Origin: Hippopus hippopus
Taxonomy: Eukaryota > Mollusca > Bivalvia > Cardiida > Cardiidae
Direction: 5' to 3'
Length of the DNA: 64,000 nucleotides
Assembly (NCBI GenBank): GCA_946811185.2
Contig: OX328102.1
Location: 15,811,194 to 15,875,193, forward strand
The stretch's first letter is position 1; each line of letters begins with the position of its first letter. A program made the translations under genes and the position numbers. Under the pieces are notes generated by a model that was given only the letters and a program-made list of their open reading frames with translations, did no database searches and was not told where the DNA came from. Below, one piece after another: positions 54,223 through 62,426 of this stretch.

Positions 54223-55209
54223 ATGAAACTGACAACAAGAGGGTCTCCATAGCCGTAAAAAATTCTTTTGTATTGATATTCGTTTTGTAAGTCCTTTTTC
54301 TTAAGTATTCAATATGGCGGATTTATTACGAATGAATGCGTATGTTTAATCAGGCAAATACTTGTTTCACACACAGCTGTTGTTTTGTTCGTGGTGTTGT
54401 CCGAGTTAGGAACATGCCATACGCTCACTGGTTTTTAGGCTTGGCTTATATATGCCGTTGTTACAGAGTTCAACCGGAAGTACAAATGTATTAACCATCA
54501 TCAAAAATTATCCATGCGATGGAAAAAGTAGATCTCTGAGAATTCATTAGCGACTGTCTGAAATTTATAACCGGAGAGTCGTAACAATCAAATTCAACGA
54601 CTTTTACACCAGAAGTTTCTGTGTAGTAAGAAAAAGGGTGATAAAGACAGACTCTTCTTACTGTCGCAGCGTCGATGAATTATTGGAGTAGTTTAAAGCC
54701 AGCTAGTTTATCATATTCTTTCACAAGTATTTAAACACATCTCCAGCGAAGATAAACTTGAGTTAACAATCACAAACCATCAGAGATATTGTTTTAATGT
54801 TCAATTTTAAAACTAGCAATCTGATTGGTCGAGACAAAACCTCTTGGCCAATCAGATCACTAGTTTTTGTTTAAGCTTGATTTAGAGATGAAATGAGTAT
54901 GTCAATAAGGCTCCTGATGTCCCATTTTCGACCCGTTTTCGATACACAGTTAAATTCGAAACAATAGAAGATGTCGTTGATAACAGAAGGACAAAAGTTT
55001 AACAACTATTCACAGCTGTTCAGTGTCCACTAATGACGAGCATCGGCGATAAATATACAGGGATTAAATCATTGCCGTCATTCCACACGGAATTTTATGT
55101 ACACTGTGAAATCTCAATAACTTTGCTACAAGACGGGCATAATTATCTGTATGAGCGAATGATCAAAATATATCACCTATAACTTCAATATGCTTCTAAA
55201 GAAGATATA
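54223..55209. other. Mostly unannotated; one imperfect hairpin
   Basis: 54809-54868 holds an inverted repeat (AAAACTAGCAATCTGATTGG / CCAATCAGATCACTAGTTTT, about 26-bp arms, 3-4 mismatches). Nothing else is supported. Confidence 0.5.
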
Positions 55210-55453
55210 AGCAATGCTCTTGGAAAAGGGGCTCAATGCATCTGCAAAGAATATTGATCCAAATCAGCCTGCGCAGTCAGCGCTGGCTGACCCGGGTCGA
55301 AACACTTTGCTTTTTGTAAAATTTCTGCATGTCAAAGACAAATTTTACCTCCAGATCCAGTTCATTGTTAGACTAAATGGATTTTATGGATCCATAATCA
55401 TTTAATCACTTGCTTGGTATCATGCATCACAGATTCGCATTGAGTATGGATCA
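55210..55453 (+). mobile_element. MITE family A, copy 18
   Basis: GCAATGCTCTTGGAAAAGGG to TTGAGTATGGATCAT. Hairpin ATCAGCCTGCGCAGTCAGCGCTGGCTGACC. The right end is decayed. Confidence 0.7.
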
Positions 55454-56079
55454 TATATAAGAGGCTCTCTGTACAATGTTGGCAGTCTAAATGACACAAA
55501 GAAGAAATAATAGTTCGAAGGAAAGGAAAGCGGCTATTTTGAATTACATGTATGGGGAAAACATGATGAGCGACGGAGTATTTGATTGTTACAAGCAGTT
55601 GGTTCTTTTCTAAAAATGATATACAACTTTGTATAGAGTTTTGGCGATGAATTGCTACTTTCTGTCTACATGTAGACTTTGAATTGTAGCATGTCTCACC
55701 GTGAGATAGGAATCCTCTTTGGAAATGCTGATAAAAAATAACACATATAAATTTAAAAAGTCTTGGGCCGGAAGTGAACACTTCAAATCTGCAGAAGTGA
55801 CGAAACTGAAAGAATGGTATTTCTGTTATCGCACTTTATTCATTTCAAGACCCCTTTGTGACTCACTCTTTTTATTACAGATTTAAAGTCCAAATATATG
55901 TGTCTCGGAAGATTTCAGAAACGTTGTAAATGAAACTGGGAGCTAAAGTTTATAAATACTTATAATGTTTAGTATTGTAGATTTAAGCTATTAACATTGC
56001 TTGAACTGAGGACCATGAGAAGTTTTTACAAATATCAATATGCTTGAAGCACACCAGAGCTTTCTCTTCTGATATACAA
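55454..56079. other. No recognisable gene
   Basis: A minus frame of 127 codons (55781-55398) overlaps the family A end and shows no domain. Confidence 0.45.
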
Positions 56080-56312
56080 GTCATGCTCTGGTACGGGGTT
56101 AATGCATCCCTACGATACATTATACAAAGCAAGTCATGAAACAGTTATGTATGGATCCGTAAATTCATTTTGTCTAACAACAGACTGAATTATGAAATAG
56201 AATGGTCCTTAGATATGCAGATAATTTATCTTTAGCAAAAAGTTCGACTCAGATCCGCCTACGCGGACTGCGCAGGCTGTCCTGAATCGAAACTTTTTGC
56301 AAATGTATTAAA
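56080..56312 (-). mobile_element. MITE family A, copy 19 (3'-truncated)
   Basis: AGTCATGCTCTGGTACGGGG at the left. Hairpin CCTACGCGGACTGCGCAGG. It stops at GCAAATGTATTAAA and is replaced by a family C end. Confidence 0.7.
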
Positions 56313-56369
56313 AATGAAGCTTGCTTCTTTAGGGCCTTTTAACACGGGATTGTAGGTTAACGGGTTAAA
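56313..56369 (-). repeat. Family C terminal fragment
   Basis: CTTCTTTAGGGCCTTTTAAC, ACGGGATTGTAGGTTAACGGGTTAA: only the short-arm end of C. Confidence 0.5.
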
Positions 56370-56429
56370 CTAACATATTTTTGTGTATGAAGAAAAGAAA
56401 AGAAGAGGAAAAAAAGGTATTTTACTTAC

Positions 56430-56705
56430 TGTCTGCAAACGTCGTTCCGTTTTCACCGCATATAACACCATTGCATTTCCAACCGACGTTAGAAGACACA
56501 GTAGCGTTAACACTATTCCCAACGGAATCTCCCGCCATAATTCTTTACCGGAAACATCCTGTGACGTCACAGATATATTGGTGTCATTAAAAATATCCCA
56601 AAATGAGAGGTTAAAAGTGGGGTCTGTCAGCTGGTAAGTGTAGTCCGTCGTTATATCCATTTTGTTCGAATTACAAACTTCTTGTATTTTTCCCTCCCGG
56701 AACAC
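56430..56705 (-). CDS. First coding exon of a class A G-protein-coupled receptor
   Basis: The frame from ATG 56705 (an alternative, perhaps better, ATG at 56660 begins MDITTDYTYQ) encodes an extracellular N-terminus with glycosylation sequons (NLS, NDT, NIS). Then comes one strongly hydrophobic helix, GIVLTLLCLLTSVGNAMVLY, containing the GN motif of TM1, followed by the intracellular-loop-1 sequence KTERRLQTV. GN-x4-Y-x3-TERxLQTV is characteristic of aminergic receptors (histamine and muscarinic acetylcholine types). A consensus splice donor GTAAGT follows the ACA codon (minus strand, from 56429), so the exon ends in phase 0 and the next exon should begin at Val/Asn of the loop. No TM2-TM7 exon was found at lower coordinates in the window. 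Either a gene with a very long intron or an orphan exon. Confidence 0.65.
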
Positions 56706-57250
56706 ATGCCAGTATTCTTTCGGAATTAGATCTAGATCTATTCAAAACAATAATCAAAAATATTTGGTAGATTTAGATGTGTAGATCTATTTAGATTTGC
56801 TGATTTCAATGCTAAATTTAGAAGATTAGGCTACATCAGTGAAGTTTCTTCTTTTGTTTGTGAGGAGCAAAAACCTTTCTTGTGATGTTCATTCTTTATG
56901 AATCACGAATGGCACGATTGTTTTCTCTTCAGGAACAAAGGCTAGATCCAGTTGAGTCTATACTTTTTTCTATCTGAAATACACGGAAACAATCTGGTAA
57001 ATCTGTTCATTTCAAAACATAGACCCAGAATATTGATCTATATCAAGATCTACTGCTTATCTGAAAAAAGCAGTCTGTCTTACACAAATTTCTTCTTTTC
57101 TTGTACAGGAGTAAAAACTAAATTGTTCTTAGACCTGTGCACTTTTTTTTTTTAAAGAGGAGAAAAAATCGATAGACATTTTCACTCTAGAAATAATACC
57201 CAAGGTAAGTGAAGTTTCAATGTCGCATAAATTTATCTTTAGTGTTTCAG
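56706..57250. other. No recognisable feature upstream of the receptor exon
   Basis: Would be the 5' side of the receptor gene; I see no clear TATA or CpG-rich promoter. AGATCTA words recur. Confidence 0.4.
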
Positions 57251-57330
57251 CAAAGTGGAAAGTATAGATCGACGATCAGACTGCCTGCTTTATGCACTCT
57301 GACATTAATATATACTGGCTGCCAAGGCAA
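57251..57330 (+). repeat. Family B core fragment
   Basis: AGTGGAAAGTATAGATCGAC, GATCAGACTGCCTG / GCACTCTGACATTAATATATAC. Confidence 0.45.
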
Positions 57331-57529
57331 ATATAGTTGTAAAAGGCAATTAAATAGCAGTTAAATTAACCTTAACACAATAAATTTAGTACTAAAAGTA
57401 TTAATAACTAAAAGAATAGAGATCTAGCTGTAATCTTTCAGACATTAAGTGCAAATTAATTTCCTTTCGCAGGTTTTGTTGATCAATATCAGCATGTACA
57501 AATGTGCAGTCTGACATTTGGAGGACGCG

Positions 57530-57770
57530 TAACTCTTTCCCAGACGACAAAATTGAAGACTTGTCCAATCTGAAAGCATGTGCAGACGGCAAATCAAATG
57601 TTGCTCAGTTCGTGAAATTCGTGCTTGAAAGGGTAGAAAACAGTGACAGAAAAGCAGAAAATGTCAGTTACCAACATCTTCTCTTCCAATTCTGTTTTTC
57701 AAAAGTCTTTTTCTATACGGTCGTTGAAACTCGGGAATCTTTGGTAAAGGTTTTTCATGTTCTTTAACCT
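57530..57770 (-). mobile_element. MITE family C, copy 18 (diverged)
   Basis: TAACTCTTTCCCAGACGACA to TTTGGTAAAGGTTTTTC. The hairpin is nearly lost (ACAGTGACAGAAAAGCAGAA / CTTCTCTTCCAATTC). Confidence 0.6.
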
Positions 57771-57799
57771 CCTATATTCCCTCTTTACAAAAGTTTCCC

Positions 57800-57846
57800 G
57801 GTGTTAAAGCTTTCATATGACCTTGCCATATGAAAGCTTTAACACC
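57800..57846. repeat. Perfect hairpin between two family C copies
   Basis: GGTGTTAAAGCTTTCATATG-ACCTTGC-CATATGAAAGCTTTAACACC: 20-bp perfect arms, 7-base loop. Confidence 0.8.
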
Positions 57847-58012
57847 TTTTTGAAAAAAGGAGATATGAGGGGAACCAGCATTTTCTCCTTTTCTCAAAAT
57901 AGTTTCTACACTGTGAGAAGAAATACGATAAATTAAGCCATAATTGAACTATCGTCTGCAAATTCTTTCGATTGGGATGGGTCTTTAATTTTCGAGTCTG
58001 GCGTTGAATTAG
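57847..58012 (+). mobile_element. MITE family C, copy 19 (right part)
   Basis: AAAAAAGGAGATATGAGGGG, ACCAGCATTTTCTCCTTTTC, then TATCGTCTGCAAATTCTTTC and GGCGTTGAATTA. Confidence 0.6.
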
Positions 58013-58241
58013 AATGAACAACGGGATCAAATCCGTTCATATTCTTCTTGATTTGCTGATCTCAATGCTAAATTTAGAAGATTAGGCTACACCTATAGGT
58101 ATAAAAAAGCCTAATAATAAAAGAATATTGAATAAAATGTCGATGGGATTAGAGCAAGCTCAGCCTGTCTGGATGTGCAGACTTATCTTTGTCTATAGTC
58201 TTTGCTTATAATAGCATAGGTGTATTATCATGGGTCTAAAT

Positions 58242-58433
58242 CGTTACCAAACGACATTTAAAACATATAATTTGCATACAAACAAAAAGGTGACTCAAGT
58301 GATGGAGTTTGTCTGTAGAACAGGAGAAAACATTGTGGTAAGAAGATCAAATGCTGGCTACCAGAACCTTCTCCCTTTCCCACTTTGTTTTCAAAAGGCT
58401 CTTTCCACGGGGTCGCTAAAACACGGGATTGTA
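58242..58433 (-). mobile_element. MITE family C, copy 20
   Basis: CGTTACCAAACGACATTTAA to CGCTAAAACACGGGATTGT. Hairpin ACATTGTGGTAAGAAGATCA / CCTTCTCCCTTTCCCACTTTG. Confidence 0.6.
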
Positions 58434-58575
58434 ATGTCAAGAGTTATGTTTGCATATCTGACAGATCATCTACTGACATAAAATAAATATCGACATAACT
58501 TATTTAGAAATATACAAAGGCCTTAAAAAGGCCCATGGTGACCAACCGCTCTACGTTGCATTCTGATTCTTGATC

Positions 58576-58740
58576 TTACAGTCGACTGGATCATGAGATT
58601 GACTGGTCCTTGGACATACAGAAAGCTGACCAATAGCGAAAAGTTTCGGCCCAGGTCAGCCTGCACGGACTGCGCAGGCTGACCTGGATCGAAACTTTTC
58701 GCAGATGCATTAAGCCCCCTTTTCACAGAGCACGCCTCAT
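58576..58740 (-). mobile_element. MITE family A, copy 20 (5'-truncated)
   Basis: Starts inside the long arm (TACAGTCGACTGGATCATGA). Perfect hairpin GGCCCAGGTCAGCCTGCACG...GCAGGCTGACCTGG. Ends CAGAGCACGCCTCAT. Confidence 0.75.
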
Positions 58741-58902
58741 TTATTTCTATTTTCCTAGAGGCCCCCGGTTTGGTGCTCGCTCTAGACATTGGGTTTTCCG
58801 TTGGAGTGTCCCGTGGCAAGACGTTTAGAAACCTATCCTTCTAGCGATGAAACCCAGGATACACTAGTAAGTGAGCTCTTGCCGTGATGTGGCTGAAATA
58901 TT

Positions 58903-59166
58903 TGAGCTACGCTCTGGCAAAAGGGGGCTTCATGCATTTCTGTGATGCATTATACCAGGAAAGCCATCACATGGGTATGGATCTACAATAGCCACTTTTT
59001 TTAACAACCAACTTAATTACCAGGTAGACTGGTCCTTGGCCATACAGAAAATTGACTAATAGGGAAAAGTTTCGGCCCAGGTCAGCCTGCGCGGACTGCG
59101 CAGGCTGACCTGGGTCGATACTTTTCGCAGATGCATTAAGCCCCCTTTTCACAGAGCAAGGCTCAT
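58903..59166 (-). mobile_element. MITE family A, copy 21 (intact)
   Basis: TGAGCTACGCTCTGGCAAAA to CAGAGCAAGGCTCAT. Hairpin CAGGTCAGCCTGCGCGGACTGCGCAGGCTGACCTG, perfect. Confidence 0.85.
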
Positions 59167-59441
59167 CTATATTAACAAACCATAAAATGCTCTCCTGTTT
59201 TATTTATATTTTTTTCTTCGTCATAATAATGATTATAATGGTTGGTGATTGCGGGCTTGGTGCGTATTAAGTATTTACTTGAATATTCATCTACATTCTA
59301 TTCAATTGGCGAAAGGGAAATTTAATAGTACACCGCGAGCAACTTTTAATCTGTAACAACGTGCACTTCTAAGGACTCCCCTGCCAAAGTGCACTCCTGT
59401 CAATGTTAGAGTGCAACGAAGGCAGATCGCCATTATTTCAA

Positions 59442-59661
59442 TCTTTACCAACCGAAAAAGTTCTTGGACTTGTCTAAATTCAAGGCATTTGCAGACGACA
59501 AAATGAAACTTGCTCAACGAATGGCAAGTCTTCTTGAAAGCCCCTAAAAACATTTCGGGAAAATGAGAAAATGCCGACCAGCAATATGTGCTTTGCCCAC
59601 TCTGTTTTCAAAAACCTTCTTTCTCAAGATCGTTTAAAGTCAAGATTGTTTGTAAAAGGTT
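59442..59661 (-). mobile_element. MITE family C, copy 21
   Basis: TTTACCAACCGAAAAAGTTC to TTTGTAAAAGGTTAA. The hairpin is decayed (AAAATGAGAAAATGCCGACC). Confidence 0.6.
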
Positions 59662-59866
59662 AAAGAGCTTTTATTCATATTTCAAACACAAATCGATGTT
59701 TGTGCATGCCTATTATACTTTACTCTTTTTTGGCATTTTTAACAATTTACTACGTCGAATCTGACCAGAAGATGCCGATTGCTTTAGCCAAAGACACCGA
59801 TGGCCCAAACTGATTGTCGCATAAATTGACAGGTAAACAGACGTTCTCAGACTACATTTATATGAG

Positions 59867-60280
59867 ATGCACGGTCAGTTGGCAGGGGACTTGGAAACTT
59901 GTTCACAGCTGTAGCGAATCAAGTAGCCCCTAGCCGAAGGCGTGGTGGCGACATGATTCGCCACAGCCGTGAACAAGTTTATAAGTCTACTAACAGCTGA
60001 CCGCACAACGAATTTATTATACTGCAAAGTTTTAAATACCATTCCAACGTGTTTTCTGCGACATTTCCCTGTTTTATGGTCTAGCAAATTGAGTGCGCTG
60101 ACGAAATCGAATTTCCCTTCTGAGTGCCCCAACGCACTAAAAGCTGATTTCACTGAAAACGGACGTCACTAAAACCTTGGTAAAACGCGCAGTTTAGTGC
60201 ATAATGAATTCACTGCGATAGACATTCAAAGAATCTTTATTTAAACACGGATTTAAACAACTTCAAGGTATGTAACTATT
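59867..60280 (+). mobile_element. Family E element, copy 4, interrupted at its right
   Basis: Hairpin ACGGTCAGTTGGCAGGGGAC...GTCTACTAACAGCTGACCGC with decayed arms, then CGAATTTATTATACTGCAAAG. The body agrees with copy 3 through AACAACTTCAAGG and ATGT(A/G)ACTAT and then diverges abruptly at about 60,280. Confidence 0.7.
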
Positions 60281-60289
60281 AGTAGTAAA

Positions 60290-60344
60290 GGACGAGAGAA
60301 TAGGGTACTACCCAGGGCCCGGGTAGTACCCTATTCTCTCGTCC
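60290..60344. repeat. Perfect terminal hairpin of the Polinton-like element
   Basis: Arms GGACGAGAGAATAGGGTACT(ACCC) and complement, 24 bp each with no mismatch, loop AGGGCCC. It lies 9 bp inside the proposed left terminus. Confidence 0.85.
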
Positions 60345-60424
60345 CTGAGTGCCCTACATCACCATCCCTGACAAAAATGGGGCCCTATTTGCTGTCCCCG
60401 AAAGATTTTTTTTTATTTTGTCCC

Positions 60425-60605
60425 TAGGCTCTCTTCCCTGAGAGGGATTTAGCATTCAAAATGGCGGCCGTTTGGACAGCAACCGCGGACAAAAATTGAC
60501 CAGGCTCTCTACCCTGAGCGGAATTTTTTGCAAAAAAGGGAAAAGGGGGCGAGTTTTGCCTATTCTCTCTACCCTGAGAGGGATTTAGCATTCAAAATGC
60601 CGGCC
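60425..60605. repeat. Direct repeats with small hairpins and YY1-like site
   Basis: CTCT(C/A)..CCCTGAGAGGGA, then TTTAGCATTCAAAATGGCGGCC occurs at 60430-60469 and again, with one change (GCCGGCC), at 60571-60604. A third CTCTACCCTGAG lies at about 60513-60524. CAAAATGGCGGCC (60457-60469) is a good YY1 consensus. Probably part of the terminal repeat. Confidence 0.6.
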
Positions 60606-60952
60606 TTGTATGTATGATTTTCTCTCTTTCTAATTGCCTGACCATTGAGTTGGACTTAGACTTTTTTCTGCATCTCTATGAATGATTTCTCTTTTCTAAA
60701 AGGAAATTTATCCTATATCACTGAGTTGGACTTAGTTTTTTCTTCACCTATGTATGATTTTCTCTCTTTCTAAAAGCCTGACCATTGAGTTGGACTTAGT
60801 TTTTTTTCACCCTATGAATGATTTGTTCTCTTTCTAAATGTCTGAGCACTGAGTTGTACTTAGTTTTTTTTGCCCTATGTATGATTTTCTCTCTTTCTAA
60901 TTGCCTGACCATTGAGTTGGACTTAGTCTTTTTCTGCATCTATGAATGATTC
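60606..60952. repeat. Tandem repeat, about 64-bp unit, five copies
   Basis: Unit words: TATGTATGATTTTCTCTCTT, TCTAATTGCCTGACCATTGA and GTTGGACTTAGTTTTTTT. GAGTTGGACTTAG or its variant falls at about 60647, 60723, 60787, 60851 and 60914, spacings 76, 64, 64 and 63. No ORF runs through it. Confidence 0.8.
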
Positions 60953-61016
60953 TTACTCTTTGCAGTATAACTCTCTGGAGTATAACTCTTTTGGAGTGTA
61001 TCTCTTCTAAAAGAAA

Positions 61017-61500
61017 GATAGAACTTTCGTGGTAGATGGTTAGTCCTGAAAAGGACTGTTGGGTTAGCTCTGAAAAGAGCTGTGACAATTTGAAGAAATG
61101 ACAACTTGAAGATAGAACTTTCGTCTGGCAGCTTGAAGGTAGAACTTTCGTCTGACATCTTGAAGATAGATCTTTCGTGGTAGATGGTTAGTCCTGAAAA
61201 GGACTGTTGGGTTAGCTCTGAAAAGAGCTGTGACAATTTGAAGAAATGACAACTTGAAGATAGAACTTTCGTCTGACAGCTTGAAGGTAGAACTTTCGTC
61301 TGACATCTTGAAGATAGATCTTTCGTGGTAGATGGTTAGTCCTGAAAAGGACTGTTGGGTTAGCTCTGAAAAGAGCTGTGACAATTTGAAAAGAGCTGTG
61401 ACAATTTGAAGAAATGACAACTTGAAGATAGAACTTTCGTATGACAGCTTGAAGGTAGAACTTTCGTCTGGCATCTTGAAGATAGAACTTTCGTGGTAAA
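61017..61500 (-). repeat. 148-bp tandem repeat array, three full units
   Basis: GGTAGATGGTTAGTCC falls at 61031, 61179 and 61327 (period 148) and, as GGTAAATGGTTAGCCC, at 61495 (168 because a 20-bp piece is duplicated). Each unit has a hairpin pair plus GATAGAACTTTCGTCTGACA sub-repeats. Open frames on the minus strand (up to 151 codons) are translated repeats, not convincing genes. Confidence 0.9.
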
Positions 61501-61569
61501 TGGTTAGCCCTGAAAAGGACTGTTGGGTTAGCTCTGAAAAGAACTGTTGGGTTAGCCCTTAAAAGGGCT
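61042..61569 (-). terminator. Array of nine histone-type 3' stem-loops (putative RNA 3' processing signals)
   Basis: Minus-strand hairpins at 61569-61554 (AGCCCTTTTAAGGGCT), 61545-61530, 61521-61506, 61377-61362, 61353-61338, 61229-61214, 61205-61190, 61081-61066 and 61057-61042 (AGCTCTTTTCAGAGCT or AGTCCTTTTCAGGACT). Each has a 6-bp stem and UUUC or UUUA loop, like the histone mRNA stem-loop. The 3' flank is AACCCA or AACCAU. In the 148-bp units, 10 nt after the second stem comes CACGAAAG, close to the purine-rich downstream element bound by U7 snRNA (CAAGAAAGA type). The first hairpin is preceded by CAAAAC, as in many histone genes, and lies about 50 nt after the stop codon at 61621. Similarity is by eye; function is inferred. 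Confidence 0.55.
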
Positions 61570-61620
61570 GTTTTGTTTTGGAGGCTGTGTTTTTTTCGTC
61601 TCACGTTGTTTTTTCCACTT

Positions 61621-61926
61621 CTAATGACAGCATCCGAAATTCGCTTGACAAATGGGGCATGCTTCAACTCTTTTTCTGATTACCATTGCTCCATTATCGA
61701 AAGTAATCTTCCTCCAAAATTCGATATCAACCAAAATGACATCCGGTGTTGCCTTTAAAAATAGTTGAACTAATCTTTCACCGAGATCTTTGTATGGCTG
61801 TGTTATACGTTGTAGTTGGTTTTGTTCCTCCTCTCCTACGAAATGAGTGTTTAGTTGTAATAACTGTTGACCTGCATTCAAATAGTCTTGGAGAGCCTCA
61901 CGTAGTTGATAATTTATCTCCTCCAT
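61621..61926 (-). CDS. Small hypothetical protein of the Polinton-like element
   Basis: 101 residues, not recognised. The N-terminal half is Gln/Glu/Leu-rich and helical (INYQLREALQDYLNAGQQLL). A middle segment LGERLVQLFLKATPDVILVD follows, and the C-terminus has a CPIC...CCH cluster that might bind a metal. A TATA promoter lies about 110 nt upstream and the stem-loop array just downstream, so it looks like a complete transcription unit. The start ATG abuts three 19-bp repeats in the leader. It could be a conserved accessory protein of this element family. Confidence 0.5.
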   Translation of the reverse strand: MEEINYQLREALQDYLNAGQQLLQLNTHFVGEEEQNQLQRITQPYKDLGERLVQLFLKATPDVILVDIEFWRKITFDNGAMVIRKRVEACPICQANFGCCH

Positions 61927-61983
61927 ATTGATACTGCTTCCGAATATTGATACTGCTTCCGAATATTGATACCGCTTTCGAAG
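61927..61983. repeat. Three 19-bp tandem repeats in a 5' leader
   Basis: ATTGATACTGCTTCCGAAT twice exactly and once with changes (ATTGATACCGCTTTCGAAG), directly upstream of the minus-strand start codon at 61926. Confidence 0.9.
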
Positions 61984-62027
61984 TGTTCGTTAGCTGAGAG
62001 TCAAAAATGATGAATGTATGGAAATAA

Positions 62028-62060
62028 CCCTGGGTTTTTATACGTTTAAGGAGGATTGAA
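62028..62060 (-). promoter_or_regulatory. TATA promoter cassette, minus strand
   Basis: The minus strand reads TTCAATCCTCCT then TATAAAAACCCAG (TATA at about 62042-62036). It is matched almost base for base by the plus-strand cassette at 62193-62225. Predicted start is near 62010, before the 101-codon gene. Confidence 0.6.
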
Positions 62061-62172
62061 ATTTTTAAAGAGCGCGGACCTGACGGGAAACACCAGGATT
62101 GTACTGTGTGACACTGAGTTAGGAGTGGTAAAAACAGCATGAAACGGCGATGCGGGAAAAACATAGGAAAAA

Positions 62173-62187
62173 TGACGTCATGAGTCA
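62173..62187. promoter_or_regulatory. Adjacent CRE (TGACGTCA) and AP-1 (TGAGTCA) sites
   Basis: Full-consensus CREB/ATF site at 62173-62180 immediately followed by a full-consensus AP-1 site at 62181-62187, 25 bp before the plus-strand TATA box. Suggests signal-responsive transcription. Confidence 0.6.
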
Positions 62188-62192
62188 ATCAG

Positions 62193-62225
62193 TTCAATCC
62201 TCCTGTAAAGCTATAAAACCCAGCG
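62193..62225 (+). promoter_or_regulatory. TATA promoter cassette, plus strand
   Basis: TTCAATCCTCCTGTAAAGC then TATAAAACCCAGCG (TATAAAA at 62212-62218). An ATG follows 40 nt later at 62258. Confidence 0.6.
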
Positions 62226-62257
62226 ATATTTTTACATAAAATCATATTTGTTCCAGT

Positions 62258-62401
62258 ATGGTTCGAATTCTTGTCTACCCCCACTGCGCAAGCAGATGTC
62301 TGATAGAGTATGGGAAATGTTTTGTTGATTTGCAAAAGAAACAGTTCTTTGTTACTCGTTTTTTCTTCTTTTCGTTGTTTTGCTTTTTTCTCCTCTTTTA
62401 G
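62258..62401 (+). CDS. Short ORF with hydrophobic C-terminus, downstream of a TATA box
   Basis: 47 codons. Begins MVRILVYPHCASRCLIEYGK and ends in a run of Phe/Leu (FFFFSLFCFFLLF) that could be a tail anchor. Supported only by promoter geometry. The opposite strand carries a competing 72-codon Lys/Glu-rich frame (62407-62189). Not recognised. Confidence 0.3.
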   Translation: MVRILVYPHCASRCLIEYGKCFVDLQKKQFFVTRFFFFSLFCFFLLF

Positions 62402-62426
62402 ATCCAAAGTTTGTTGTTTTCTTAGA

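Noticed and set aside
55398..55781. 127-codon minus frame
   Set aside because: No motif, overlaps a family A end, and codon use does not differ visibly from background.
58523..58819. Frames encoding AKSIDPGQPAQSAQADLGRN-type peptides (also at 30547, 37714, 55214, 58967)
   Set aside because: The peptide is the translation of the family A hairpin and arms; it recurs only where the MITE does.
61017..61500. CRISPR-like array
   Set aside because: Units are 148 bp with no unique spacers, and the genome is eukaryotic.
61064..61667. Overlapping minus-strand frames of 98-151 codons in the 61-kb array
   Set aside because: They are direct translations of the 148-bp repeat, overlap each other in different frames, and run through the stem-loops. 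The repeat structure explains them fully.
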